DNA of 60,112 bases from contig DATHAQ010000018.1 in the NCBI GenBank assembly GCA_035296565.1, positions 1 to 60,112 of the forward strand. Direction: 5' to 3'. This document shows, one piece after another, positions 37,704-46,444 of the stretch. The notes beneath the pieces are model-generated. The model saw nothing but the letters and a program-made list of their open reading frames with translations, searched no databases and was not told the DNA's origin. Made by a program: the position numbers and the translations under genes. This DNA comes from JACCZR01 sp035296565. Its GTDB lineage: Bacteria > Actinomycetota > Thermoleophilia > Solirubrobacterales > Thermoleophilaceae. How positions within the stretch are numbered: position 1 is the first letter of the stretch; every line of letters starts with the position of its first letter.

Positions 37704-38440
37704 GGACGATCACGCTGGACGAGCTCGATGAGCGCGCCGCGCTGCAGCGGCGCGTCGACCAGAAGTACCTCGTCCCGCGCACGGTGTTCGATTCGCTCAC
37801 GACCAGGCTCGACGCGGCCTACGAGGTGCTGGAGATCGACGGCGAGCGGGCGTTCGAGTACGAGAGCGTCTACTTGGACACTCCGGAGCTGGTCTGCTTT
37901 CGCCAGCACGTGGAGGACCGCCAGCCGCGCTTCAAGGTGCGCTCGCGCCTCTACGCGTCGAGCGGAGACTGCGTCCTGGAGGTGAAGGTCAAGACCGAGG
38001 GGACGATGGACAAGCGCCACATCGACCGGCCGGCCGAGAAGCACGGCGAGCTGGACGACGATGCGTGCTCGTTCGTCGACGGGGTGCTGGCCGAGCACGG
38101 TTTCGACCCTGTGGCCGACCGCCTGCACACCAGCCTGACCACCCGCTTCACGCGCCGCACCTTCGTCGCCCGGGAGGGGGCCGAGCGCGTGACCTGCGAC
38201 CGCTGGGTCGAGCTGCGGCGCCCGGAGGGCTCCGCGGCGTGGCTCGACCCCGACCATTTCCTTGTCGAGTCCAAGAGCGAGGGAGGCCGCGGGGACTGGG
38301 ACGATGCGCTGGCCGCCCAGGGCATCGTGTCCGTGTCCTTGAGCAAGTACCGCGTAGGCCACTCGCTCCTGGGCGCGCCCGACCCGGAAGAGCCGCTGCC
38401 CGAGTGGGCGCGGCCGCTGTTCAGCGTGACGGCGGGCTAG
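37700..38440 (+). CDS. VTC-domain polyphosphate polymerase-like protein
   Basis: 246 residues. Pattern of the VTC/CYTH-like tunnel fold: RRVDQKYLVP near the start, FEYESVYLDT, RFKVRSRLYA, VLEVKVKTEGTMDKRHID, a LTTRFTRRTF strand and FLVESKSEGG near the end. These supply the basic and acidic residues lining the tunnel. In yeast Vtc4 this fold makes polyphosphate; bacterial single-domain members are assumed to act on polyphosphate or related triphosphates. It starts at the GTG overlapping the ligA stop and converges on the monooxygenase gene with a CTAG overlap. Confidence 0.8.
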   Translation: MRTITLDELDERAALQRRVDQKYLVPRTVFDSLTTRLDAAYEVLEIDGERAFEYESVYLDTPELVCFRQHVEDRQPRFKVRSRLYASSGDCVLEVKVKTEGTMDKRHIDRPAEKHGELDDDACSFVDGVLAEHGFDPVADRLHTSLTTRFTRRTFVAREGAERVTCDRWVELRRPEGSAAWLDPDHFLVESKSEGGRGDWDDALAAQGIVSVSLSKYRVGHSLLGAPDPEEPLPEWARPLFSVTAG

Positions 38441-39918
38441 GCGAAGCGGTAGTCGTCGAGGTCGAAGCGGGCGCTGCGCCAGGCCGCCTCGATGGTGGGA
38501 GAGGCGCGGAAGGGCGCGTCACCGTGGCGGTCGAAGTAGTAGCTGTTGGACGTGCCGCAGCTGCCGCGGAAGAAGACCTGGTTCTTGCGCCGGCCCAGCA
38601 TCGACTCGAAGTAGCGCCGGTTGGCGTCGGGCTTGACCTCCACCGAGGTGGCGCCGGCCTTCCGGGCGCGGCGTAGGCAGCGCACGATGTGCTTCGACTG
38701 GTTCTCGATCAGCGTGAAGTAGCTGGCGCCGTTGTAGGCGTAGGGGCCGAGGATGGTGAAGAGGTTGGGGAATCCCGGCACGCTGACGCCCTGGTAGGCC
38801 TGGAAGCGGTTCTCGTCCCACCAGCGCTCGAGGTTCACGCCGCCGCGGCCCAGCACCGGATAGGGCGGCATGTTCCCGCGCTCGAAGACCTTGAAGCCGG
38901 TGGCCAGGATGAGGGTGTCGACCTCGTGCTCGGCGTCGTCGGCAGTCCGCACGCCAGAGGGGGTGATCCCCTCGATGCGCTCGGTCACCAGCGCGACGTT
39001 GGAGCGGTTGAAGGTCGGGAGGTAGTCGTTGGAGAAGCCCGGCCGCTTGCAGCCGAGGGTGTAGCGCGGGGTGAGCTTCTCGCGCAGGACCGGGTCGCGG
39101 ACCTGCTCGCGCAGGTGCTTGCGGGCGGTGCGCTCCCCGAGCTTGGCCAAGGGGACGATCCCGTCGAAGTGCGCCGGCAGGGGGAAGGTCAGCTCCACGA
39201 AGGCCTGGCTGGCGAGCCGGCGGGCCAGCCGCGCCCCGGGGAAGCCGACGAGGCGCCACTGCTCGCGCGGCTTGTCGGGCTTGGGCAGGCACCAGATCGG
39301 CGTTCGCTGGAACACGGTGAGCTGCTCGACCTCGGAGGCGATCGAGGGGATTACCTGCACCGCCGAGGCGCCGGTGCCGATGACCGCCACCCGCCGGCCT
39401 CTCAGGTCCTGACTGTGATCCCAGCGCGCGGTGTGCATCACCGCGCCCTCGAAGCTGTCCAAGCCGTCGATGTCGGGCGGCTTGGGCTGTGAGAAGACGC
39501 CGGTCGCACCGACCACGTGGCGCGCGCTGATCGTGCGGCCGTCGGACGTCGACATCTGCCACAGGTCCGACTCCTCGTCGAAGGCGGCCCCGTTGATCTC
39601 GGTGTTGAGCACGAGGCGCCCGCGCAGGCCGTAGCGGTCGACGCAGCTCTCTGCGTAGTCCTTGAGCTCGTCCCCGGGGGCGTAGGTCTTCGACCAGTCG
39701 TCGCGCTGATCGAACGAGAACTGGTAGCTGGGCGAGGGGATGTCCACGCAGACGCCCGGGTAGGTGTTCCAGTGCCAGGCGCCGCCCACGGCGTCGCCTG
39801 CCTCGAGCAGCACCGAGTCCTCGAACCCGGCCTCGTCGAGCTTGATGGCGGCGCCGATGCCGGAGAAGCCGGCTCCGACGACCGCGACTTCGTGATCGGG
39901 ATGTCGGCTCAGGTGCAT
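38437..39918 (-). CDS. Flavin-containing monooxygenase, Baeyer-Villiger type
   Basis: 493 residues. FAD-binding VVGAGFSGIGAAI at the N-terminus, the GGAWHWNTYPGVCVD substrate/flavin loop, the BVMO fingerprint FEGAVMHTARWD, and a second Rossmann motif VIGTGASAVQVIP for NADPH. It likely oxygenates ketones or similar compounds with NADPH and O2. ATG at 39918 is chosen since longer readings run back into the carboxypeptidase gene. A dispersed repeat lies right before this ATG. Confidence 0.9.
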   Translation of the reverse strand: MHLSRHPDHEVAVVGAGFSGIGAAIKLDEAGFEDSVLLEAGDAVGGAWHWNTYPGVCVDIPSPSYQFSFDQRDDWSKTYAPGDELKDYAESCVDRYGLRGRLVLNTEINGAAFDEESDLWQMSTSDGRTISARHVVGATGVFSQPKPPDIDGLDSFEGAVMHTARWDHSQDLRGRRVAVIGTGASAVQVIPSIASEVEQLTVFQRTPIWCLPKPDKPREQWRLVGFPGARLARRLASQAFVELTFPLPAHFDGIVPLAKLGERTARKHLREQVRDPVLREKLTPRYTLGCKRPGFSNDYLPTFNRSNVALVTERIEGITPSGVRTADDAEHEVDTLILATGFKVFERGNMPPYPVLGRGGVNLERWWDENRFQAYQGVSVPGFPNLFTILGPYAYNGASYFTLIENQSKHIVRCLRRARKAGATSVEVKPDANRRYFESMLGRRKNQVFFRGSCGTSNSYYFDRHGDAPFRASPTIEAAWRSARFDLDDYRFA

Positions 39919-39960
39919 AGCGTAGGAGCGCAGGCCGAGCGCTGGTCGGCCGAGCACCGC
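39917..39960 (-). repeat. Dispersed intergenic repeat 2, copy B
   Basis: On the minus strand GCGGTGCTCGGCCGACCA is followed by GCGCTCGGCCTGCGCTCC and ends at the ATG of the monooxygenase. Eighteen bases are identical to copy A at 5797. Confidence 0.65.
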
Positions 39961-39971
39961 TCGCTCGTTGA

Positions 39972-41246
39972 TTACCGGACGCCAGCCACGGCCTGCGCCA
40001 TGCGGTCCTGGATGCGGCGGGCGCCGGAGGGCGAGACGCCGTTCATCAGGAACGAGAAGGCATATACCTGCCTCGAGCGGGCGCGGCAGTAGCCCGAGAG
40101 TGTGCTGACGCCGGAGATCGTGCCGGTCTTCGCGCGGCACTTGCGCCGCGCGGGCCCGCGGCGCATGCGCGAGCGCAGGGTGCCGTTGCGCCCGGCGATG
40201 GCAAGCGACTCGGTGTACGCGTCGCCCTCGCCGCGCCGGCGCATACCCAGCAGCAGGCGGACGACGCTGCGCGGGGAGGCGCGGTTGCGACGGCTCAGCC
40301 CGGAGCCGTCAGCGAGGCGCGGGCGCGCGCCCAGGGCGCGCGCGAAGGCCACCGCCGCGCGGGCGCCTCCGCCGGTGGTGCCGCGGCCGTCGGCGTGCAG
40401 GCCCACGTCCTTGAGCAGCATCTCGGCGAAGAAGTTGTCCGAGGGGCGGTTGGTGAGCATGGCCAGGCGCGCCATCTCCGGAGACTGCTCTGAGGCGAGC
40501 TCGGTGGTGGCCGCGGGGGCATCGCCCGTGCGCGGCGAGACCGCGACGCCGATGCCCCGGCGGCCCAGCGCGGAGTGCAACCGCGCGGCCGCGAACAGGG
40601 CCGGCCGGGACTGGAAGCCCCGGCCGCTCTCGGTGGCCAGCCCGCGGTTGAAGGCCAGCCCGCTGAGCGGTCCCACGTAGCCCGAGGTCCGGTAACCCGA
40701 CGACGGGCCGCCGCGGCGGCCGTCGAAGGCGGTCTCGTCACCGACGATGCGGCCGCTCACGCGGCGGATGCCGGCGCCCTGGAGGGCGGTGGCCAGGTCC
40801 TCGACGGCTCCGCCGGCCCCGTAGTTGCGGCTGCCGAAGCTGCGGCTGCCGAAGGTCGGGTCGCCGCCGCCGACCAGGTAGAGCGAACCCCGCCAGGTCC
40901 CGTCGGGCTCGAGGTTGCCCTCACCCCGAACAGTGGTCGCCAGGTGGCCGTCGCTGCCGAAGCGGGCGAGCGCCGCGGCGGTGGTGAACAGCTTCGTGTT
41001 GGAGGCCAGGATCCGTGCCCGGTCGGCCCGGAAGCGGAAGACGCCGCGGTTCTCGGTGGCGTTGGCCACATATGCGCCGCTGAAGCGCCCGGCCGCGCGG
41101 ATCTGGCGGGTCAGCGTCTTGCGCAGGGACGCCTCCGCCGAGGGGTCGGCGGCGCTGGTTTGGGCCTGGGCCAGGGCGGGGAGGCCCAGAAGGGCCAGGC
41201 AGAGCAGGGGAATCGTCAGCAGGCGGGCCATCGGGGAAGCCAACAC
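39972..41246 (-). CDS. dacB: D-alanyl-D-alanine carboxypeptidase/endopeptidase (PBP4 type, S13 family)
   Basis: 424 residues with a signal peptide (LLTIPLLCLALLGLPALAQA). Active-site triads: SNTK (Ser82, Lys85), SDN (269-271) and KTG (373-375). The large insert between SxxK and SxN typical of family S13 is present. It trims or cleaves peptidoglycan stem peptides and cross-links outside the membrane. A second in-frame ATG five codons in could be the true start. Divergent from the patatin gene across 65 bases. Confidence 0.92.
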   Translation of the reverse strand: MLASPMARLLTIPLLCLALLGLPALAQAQTSAADPSAEASLRKTLTRQIRAAGRFSGAYVANATENRGVFRFRADRARILASNTKLFTTAAALARFGSDGHLATTVRGEGNLEPDGTWRGSLYLVGGGDPTFGSRSFGSRNYGAGGAVEDLATALQGAGIRRVSGRIVGDETAFDGRRGGPSSGYRTSGYVGPLSGLAFNRGLATESGRGFQSRPALFAAARLHSALGRRGIGVAVSPRTGDAPAATTELASEQSPEMARLAMLTNRPSDNFFAEMLLKDVGLHADGRGTTGGGARAAVAFARALGARPRLADGSGLSRRNRASPRSVVRLLLGMRRRGEGDAYTESLAIAGRNGTLRSRMRRGPARRKCRAKTGTISGVSTLSGYCRARSRQVYAFSFLMNGVSPSGARRIQDRMAQAVAGVR

Positions 41247-41311
41247 GCAAGCAGGCCCGGAGGAGCGGTGCGCCCCGGCAGCCGCCCGATAGGGGATACT
41301 GGGAGGCGCCC

Positions 41312-42580
41312 ATGGGTGACGTCGTCAAGCTCCAGAAGCCGTCCGCAAACGAGCGGAAAACGGTGGGCAAGCCGCCCCGGCGCCGGCCACGCCGGTCCCG
41401 TACCGCGCTCGTGCTGGGCGGAGGTGGCTTCACCGGCGGCGTCTACGAGATCGGCGCCCTGAGGGCGCTGGACCTGATGGCCGTCAACCGCACGGTCAAC
41501 CAGTTCGACGTCTACGTGGGCACCAGCGCCGGCTCCTTCGTCGCCAGCCTGGCCGCCAACGGCGTGACCCCCGAGGAGATGATGCGGGTAGTCAACCAGC
41601 AGGTGCCCACGCCCTTCCGTGACGTCGACCGCGGCTCGCTGATGCGCCCCAACGTGCTCGAGTTCGCCCAGAGCCTGTTACTGATGCCGCTGCGCTCGCT
41701 GGGCATCGCGCGCGACTTCCTCGGCAACCTGCGCTCCTCGTCGATCATCGACATCGCGGTGGGGCTGGCCGAGGGCCTGCCCTCGGGGCTCTACGACGGC
41801 AAGGCGCTGGAGGAGTACCTCGAGACCGTGCTCGGCGACCCCGACCGGGTCAACGACTTCCGGCTGCTGGAGAACGAGCTCTACCTCACCGCCACCGACC
41901 TGGACACCTGCGAGCGCATCGTGCTGGGCGGCGAGGAGTGGGACGACGTCCCGATCTCCCGCGCGACGGCGGCCTCGACCGCTCTGCCCATGGTCTACAA
42001 GCCGGTCGAGATCAAGGGCCGGCATCTGATCGACGGCGGCATCCGCTCCACCACCAACGTCGACGTAGCGGTCGAGCGCGGCGCGAAGTTCGTGATCGTC
42101 GTCAACCCGCTGGTGCCCTACGTCAACGACTTCCAGAAGGTCATCCCCACCATGCTCGGAAGCCGTGTGCGCCGCGTGGCGGACATGGGCTTCCCGCAGA
42201 TCGGCTACCAGGCCTTCAAGCTGCTGGCCCACCAGCGGCTGCACGAGGCGGTGCGCCACTGGGAGGAGAAGTACCCGGGCGTGGACATCATCCTGATCGA
42301 GCCCGACCCCAACGACGAGCTGATGTTCGAGACGAACATCCTCAACTTCACCAAGCGCGTCGATATCGCCCGGCACGGCTTCGAGTCGGTGACTCTGAAG
42401 CTCGCGGAGGACTACGAGCGCCTGCGCGAGGTCTGCGCGCGCCATGGGATCGAGGTCTCGGCCACGCGCGTGCGCAAGGTGGTCAAGCGCTTCGAGGAAG
42501 AGCGCGAGAGCACGGCGGCCTGGCGCCGCATCCTCGAGCAGACCACCGGCGCCCTGCTGCGCCAGTCGGGTCAGGTCTAG
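41312..42580 (+). CDS. Patatin-like phospholipase
   Basis: 422 residues. The oxyanion-hole motif GGGGFTGG lies at 37-43, the nucleophile Ser72 in GTSAG, and the catalytic Asp241 in DGGIRSTTNVD. The basic N-terminus (KPPRRRPRRSR) is unusual but not diagnostic. It should be a Ser-Asp dyad lipid acyl hydrolase, probably membrane-associated. Substrate unknown. Confidence 0.92.
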   Translation: MGDVVKLQKPSANERKTVGKPPRRRPRRSRTALVLGGGGFTGGVYEIGALRALDLMAVNRTVNQFDVYVGTSAGSFVASLAANGVTPEEMMRVVNQQVPTPFRDVDRGSLMRPNVLEFAQSLLLMPLRSLGIARDFLGNLRSSSIIDIAVGLAEGLPSGLYDGKALEEYLETVLGDPDRVNDFRLLENELYLTATDLDTCERIVLGGEEWDDVPISRATAASTALPMVYKPVEIKGRHLIDGGIRSTTNVDVAVERGAKFVIVVNPLVPYVNDFQKVIPTMLGSRVRRVADMGFPQIGYQAFKLLAHQRLHEAVRHWEEKYPGVDIILIEPDPNDELMFETNILNFTKRVDIARHGFESVTLKLAEDYERLREVCARHGIEVSATRVRKVVKRFEEERESTAAWRRILEQTTGALLRQSGQV

Positions 42581-42614
42581 CGCCCCTGCGGGTCCGACCG
42601 GGACGCACGCTTCC

Positions 42615-42680
42615 CGTTCTGTAAAACGCTCAGGCGGCTGAGCATCTCTCGCGGGTGCGTGCAACGCCGCCCGGGGCCGC
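42615..42680 (-). repeat. Dispersed repeat 1, copy C
   Basis: This matches copy B (9685-9745) through the hairpin and beyond it: the hairpin is followed on the plus strand by a T/C-rich stretch, then GGG-rich and GTGTATCGCCGC-like sequence (here GTGCGTGCAACGCCGC). Like the other copies it lies between convergent genes. Confidence 0.55.
42623..42643 (-). terminator. Rho-independent terminator of the aminotransferase operon
   Basis: On the minus strand a perfect GCTCAG-CCGC-CTGAGC stem is followed by GTTTTAC, 63 bases past the aminotransferase stop. It is part of dispersed repeat 1. Confidence 0.7.
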
Positions 42681-42705
42681 GGGCGCGCGCTCGGGACGCC
42701 GGCGC

Positions 42706-43806
42706 TCAGCCCAGCACTTCGCCCAGCGCCTCCAGCAGCCGGCCGCTGGCCGTCTCGTCGCGCACCGTCGCCCGCACGTGCTGGTCCTCGCCGAGCGGCC
42801 CGCCCGGGGCGACGATCACGCCGCGCTCGCGCAGGCGGTTGGCCAGTTCGTTCCCCGACATGGAGCGGGCGCGGATCCAGAGGAAGTTGGCCTGGCTGTC
42901 GCTGACGTCGACCGCCAGCTCGCGCAGCGAGTCGACCAGGTGGGAGCGTTCGCGGATCACGGCCTCGCGGCGCCGCTGCACCTCGGCGCCGCCGATCTTC
43001 AGCGCCTGGTCCACCGCCGCCTGGGTGAGCGCGTTGACGCCCAGGACGGGGGCGATGCGGTCGAGCAACGCGGTCGAGGCGCTCGATCCGACCGCGTAGC
43101 CGGCACGCAGCCCCGAGAGGCCGTAGATCTTCGAGAAGGTGCGGACGACCAGCAGGCGCGGGAAGGCGTCGACCAGGCGCAGCACCGCGTCGGGCGGCTC
43201 GGCGTCCTGAAAGTGGACCAGTGCCTCGTCGACGAGCAGGTGGGCCTGCTCGGGCAGGGACGAGGCCAGCGAGGCCACCTGCTCGGCCGGCAGGTACTCG
43301 CCGGTGGGGTCGTTGGGGTTGCAGAGCACGAGCAGGCGCGTCCGGTCGGACATCGCCGCGCGCAGCTCCTCGGGGGAGGGCTCCACGGCCACGGGCGTTG
43401 CGCCCGCTCGGGCGGCCATCAGCGGGTAGAGGGGGTAGGAGGGCCAGGGCGTCACCAGATCGTCTCCGGGGCCCAGCAGCGCAAAGGCCGCGGCCTGCAA
43501 CAGCTCGGCGGCGCCGTTGCCCACCACGATCTGCTCGGGCTCGACTTCGTGGGCCTCGGCCAGCACCTTGCGGATGCGGTGGGCATCGCGGTCCGGGTAG
43601 CCGTTGACCCGCCCGCGCGCCGTGTAGATCGAGGCGTTGACGACCTCGGAGTTGGGGAACTCCGGCCACTCGGTCCCCGACAGATCCACGTCGGGAACCT
43701 CCTCTAGGGCGGTGGCCTTCTCGCGCGCACGACGCTCGCGCAGCTTCTGGCGCTCCTCCTCCGGGTCGACCTCCTCGAACTGCTTGTAGTAGTCGAGCAG
43801 GCCCAT
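42706..43806 (-). CDS. PLP-dependent aminotransferase class I/II, HisC-like
   Basis: 366 residues of the fold-type I aminotransferases. The PLP-binding Asp region is VLCNPNDPTGEYLP with DEALVHF; the Schiff-base Lys is in RTFSKIYGLSGLRAGYA, the usual HisC context. It could be a histidinol-phosphate or an aromatic/other amino acid aminotransferase; no his genes are nearby, so I do not name it. Probably the last gene of the minus-strand unit from the Nif3-like gene. Confidence 0.85.
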   Translation of the reverse strand: MGLLDYYKQFEEVDPEEERQKLRERRAREKATALEEVPDVDLSGTEWPEFPNSEVVNASIYTARGRVNGYPDRDAHRIRKVLAEAHEVEPEQIVVGNGAAELLQAAAFALLGPGDDLVTPWPSYPLYPLMAARAGATPVAVEPSPEELRAAMSDRTRLLVLCNPNDPTGEYLPAEQVASLASSLPEQAHLLVDEALVHFQDAEPPDAVLRLVDAFPRLLVVRTFSKIYGLSGLRAGYAVGSSASTALLDRIAPVLGVNALTQAAVDQALKIGGAEVQRRREAVIRERSHLVDSLRELAVDVSDSQANFLWIRARSMSGNELANRLRERGVIVAPGGPLGEDQHVRATVRDETASGRLLEALGEVLG

Positions 43807-43850
43807 CAGAGGTCGTGGCCGTCAGCGCCGATCACGGCCTCTCGCGCACG

Positions 43851-44294
43851 CTAGTTCTGCGGGGCCAGCGTGGGCCCGGGCCCCTGGATGACCAGGAACC
43901 AGATGGCGAAGGCGATCACGGCGATCCCCACGCTGATGGCGAAGATGCGCTCCAGCGCGCCGGCCTCCTGCTCGTGGCCCCCGGCGCGGCGCACCAGCTT
44001 CCATGCGACGTCCACCCGCTTGGCCAGGGCCACGGTGACCATCAGGGAAGCCAGCGTGCCGAGCATGATCGTCCCGATCCCCGCAGTCACGAAGCCCGTC
44101 AGGTGCTGCACCTGGGAGCCGACCCAGAACCATCCCAGCGGCTGCGGGCCGAACAAGCTGAGGCACATGATCAGCTCGACGGCCAGCATGCCGTAGGCCA
44201 GGAAGCGGTCGAAGCGCTGGCGCCCGGCCGTCCCGCGGACGGCGCCCTCGCGCACGCGCAGGGGCGCGGTGCCGGGGCGGCGCCCGATGAACAT
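43851..44294 (-). CDS. Uncharacterised three-helix membrane protein
   Basis: 147 residues. Basic N-terminus, then helices FLAYGMLAVELIMCLSLFG, TGFVTAGIGTIMLGTLASL and AISVGIAVIAFAIWFLVI, with a charged cytoplasmic loop (KRVDVAWKLVRRAGGHEQE). No family recognised. It lies 44 bases ahead of the aminotransferase gene in the same direction. Confidence 0.7.
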   Translation of the reverse strand: MFIGRRPGTAPLRVREGAVRGTAGRQRFDRFLAYGMLAVELIMCLSLFGPQPLGWFWVGSQVQHLTGFVTAGIGTIMLGTLASLMVTVALAKRVDVAWKLVRRAGGHEQEAGALERIFAISVGIAVIAFAIWFLVIQGPGPTLAPQN

Positions 44295-44364
44295 CCCGCC
44301 GGTGTCTGTCGGGTCGTTGCGGGGCAGAGCCGCCGAGTCTAGGCCGTGAGAGCCGGGTCGAGCG

Positions 44365-44409
44365 GCGGTGCTCGGCCGGCCGGCGCCCGGCCTGCTCTCC
44401 GGCGCTACG
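44365..44409 (+). repeat. Dispersed intergenic repeat 2, copy C
   Basis: GCGGTGCTCGGCCGGCCGGC is followed by GCCCGGCCTGCTCTCC and GCTACGG, matching copies A and B with a few substitutions. It lies in the 110-base gap between the membrane protein and the acyl-CoA synthetase and reaches its stop codon. Nothing else is evident in that gap. Confidence 0.5.
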
Positions 44410-46195
44410 GCCCGGCGTAGAGCTTCTCGATGGCGTCCTCGTGGCGCTCGTGCACCACGTTGCGCTTGACCTTCAGCGTGGGGGTCAGCTCACCGCTCTC
44501 CTGCGAGAGGTCCTCCGGCAGGATCTCGAAGCGCTTGACCTGCTCCACGGGGCCCACGTGCGAGTTGGCCTCGTCGACCACCTTCTGCACCTCGGTGCGC
44601 ATCTCCTCGGATTCGGGCAGGTCGCCCACCTCGAGCCCGTGTTCGGACGCGAAGGCGGGTGCCTCCTCGGCGTCGAGGGTGATCAGGGCGACGAGGTAGG
44701 GGCGGCGGTCGCCCACCACGACGGCCTGCGAAATCCAGCGGCTCTGCTTGAGGCTGTTCTCCAGGTTGGCCGGCGTGATGTTCTTGCCACCCGCGGTGAT
44801 GATGATGTCCTTCTTGCGGCCCGTGATGAACACGTAGCCGTCGTCGTCGATCGAGCCGAGGTCGCCGGTCTGTAGCCAGCCGTCGACCAGCGTCTCGTCC
44901 GTGGCCTCCTCGTTCTTGTAGTAGCCCTGGAAGATGTTGGGCCCCTTGAGCAGCAGCTCGCCGTCGTCGGCCACCTTGGCCTCCACATTGGGCAGCGGCT
45001 TGCCGACCGAGCCGAAGCGGAAGTCCTCCGGCGTGTTGGCCGTCGCCACCGTGGAGGTCTCGGTCATGCCGTAGCCCTCCATCACCGGCACCCCGCAGGC
45101 GTAGAAGAACTCCAGGATCTCCCGGGCGATGGGCGCGGCCCCGGTGACGCACTGGCGGATCTCCCCGCCGAACAGCGCGCGCACGTTCTTGTAGAGCGCC
45201 TCGTCGGCCTGGTCGAAGGACTGCCGCTCCTCGTCGGAGACCTCCTCGCCGTTGTGCTCGGCCAGCCGCACCTTCAGGCCCAGCTGGACCGCCTGCTTGA
45301 GCTGCTCGGGGTCCTCGGCGTTGGAGGTGGCCAGCGTGTAGATCTTCTCGAACATGCGCGGCACCGACGGGAAGTAGGTCGGCTTGACCTCGGTGAGATT
45401 GGGGATGATCTTCGCCGGGTCCTTCTCCCAGTAGGCGATGCACCCGCCCAGGTCGAGCGTCACGTACTGGATGAGCTTCGCGAAGGCGTGGGCGAGCGGG
45501 AGGAACAGGTAGGCGACCTCGCCCTCCTGCAGCACGCCCATCGTCTCGGTCATCGAGGTCACGTCGCGGTAGTTGCCGTGGGTCAGCAGGCAGCCCTTCG
45601 GGGGGCCGGTGGTACCCGAGGTGTAGATCGTGATGGCGAGGTCGTCGGGGCCGACCGCCTGCACGCGCTGTTCGAGCTCGTCGGTCTCGCGACCCCGCCC
45701 GCGCTCGCGCAGGTCGTCGAGGGAGATGGCGTCGCCGATGTCGGCGTCCCCGGGCTCGAACACGATGATGTGCTCGAGCTTGGGCAGGTCGTCCTGGACC
45801 TGGCGGATCTTGCCGAGCTGCTCGCCGTCCTCGACGAACACGGCTTTCGACTCGGAGTGCTCGATCACGTAGTGGCACTCCGCGGGGGAGTTGGTCTGGT
45901 AGACCGAGACCGAGACGGCGCCGGTGCTGAAGATGGCCAGGTTGGCGAACGTCCACTCCGGACGGGTGTGGCTGACGATCGAGACCTTGTCGCCGTGCTC
46001 GATGCCCAGCTCGATCAGCCCGCGTGCGACCTCGCTGATCGCCTCGCCCAGCTCGGCGTAGGAGGTCTCCGTCCACTCGTCGCCGCTCTTGTGCCGGAGG
46101 GCAGGCTTGTCGGCGTGCTTGGACGCCGCGAGCCCGGCCAGATCGGCCATGGTCTTCGATCCCGTGCCCTGGTCGGGCGCGGTCACTGCTTCCAT
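44405..46195 (-). CDS. Long-chain fatty acid--CoA ligase (AMP-forming)
   Basis: 596 residues, FadD15-like. The AMP/ATP-binding P-loop is TIYTSGTTGPPKG, followed by EGYGMTETSTVATAN, DGWLQTGDLGSIDDDGY and the hinge/C-terminal FITGRKKDIIITAGGKNITP. It activates fatty acids to acyl-CoA via acyl-AMP. ATG at 46195 is preferred, with GGGGAGAG just upstream; longer readings extend into the small gene. Probably co-transcribed with the small protein and Nif3-like genes. Confidence 0.95.
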   Translation of the reverse strand: MEAVTAPDQGTGSKTMADLAGLAASKHADKPALRHKSGDEWTETSYAELGEAISEVARGLIELGIEHGDKVSIVSHTRPEWTFANLAIFSTGAVSVSVYQTNSPAECHYVIEHSESKAVFVEDGEQLGKIRQVQDDLPKLEHIIVFEPGDADIGDAISLDDLRERGRGRETDELEQRVQAVGPDDLAITIYTSGTTGPPKGCLLTHGNYRDVTSMTETMGVLQEGEVAYLFLPLAHAFAKLIQYVTLDLGGCIAYWEKDPAKIIPNLTEVKPTYFPSVPRMFEKIYTLATSNAEDPEQLKQAVQLGLKVRLAEHNGEEVSDEERQSFDQADEALYKNVRALFGGEIRQCVTGAAPIAREILEFFYACGVPVMEGYGMTETSTVATANTPEDFRFGSVGKPLPNVEAKVADDGELLLKGPNIFQGYYKNEEATDETLVDGWLQTGDLGSIDDDGYVFITGRKKDIIITAGGKNITPANLENSLKQSRWISQAVVVGDRRPYLVALITLDAEEAPAFASEHGLEVGDLPESEEMRTEVQKVVDEANSHVGPVEQVKRFEILPEDLSQESGELTPTLKVKRNVVHERHEDAIEKLYAGP

Positions 46196-46227
46196 TTCAT
46201 CTCTCCCCGGTTGGACCGGGGCGGATT

Positions 46228-46407
46228 CTATGAGGCTTTCGCCAGGTCCTGCTTGCGCAGGGCGTCCTTCAGCGTTTCCTCGAACAGCACCTTGTCGATC
46301 CGTCCCTGATAGATCGGCACCCCGAGTTCCGTGCACTTCGCGATGACTTCGCGGCGGTGCATCCCGGCCTCGCGGCCGAGCTCGGTGGGCGTCAGGTGGA
46401 TCGCCAT
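46228..46407 (-). CDS. 59-residue helix-turn-helix-like protein
   Basis: Starts at ATG behind GAGGGAGAC. LTPTELGREAGMHRREVIAK followed by CTELGVPIYQGRIDKVLFEE looks like a small winged-helix/helix-turn-helix resembling the IF2 N-terminal or MerR-like DNA/RNA-binding units. The role is unknown; it sits 32 bases ahead of the acyl-CoA synthetase and 37 bases after the Nif3-like gene. Confidence 0.75.
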   Translation of the reverse strand: MAIHLTPTELGREAGMHRREVIAKCTELGVPIYQGRIDKVLFEETLKDALRKQDLAKAS

Positions 46408-46444
46408 GTATGTCTCCCTCGTCGCTGTCGTGCCGAGCCGGATG

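Noticed and set aside
38519..39562. Alternative minus-strand frame inside the monooxygenase
   Set aside because: Arg/Pro/Gly-rich shadow without motifs, while the other frame has full FAD and NADPH motifs.
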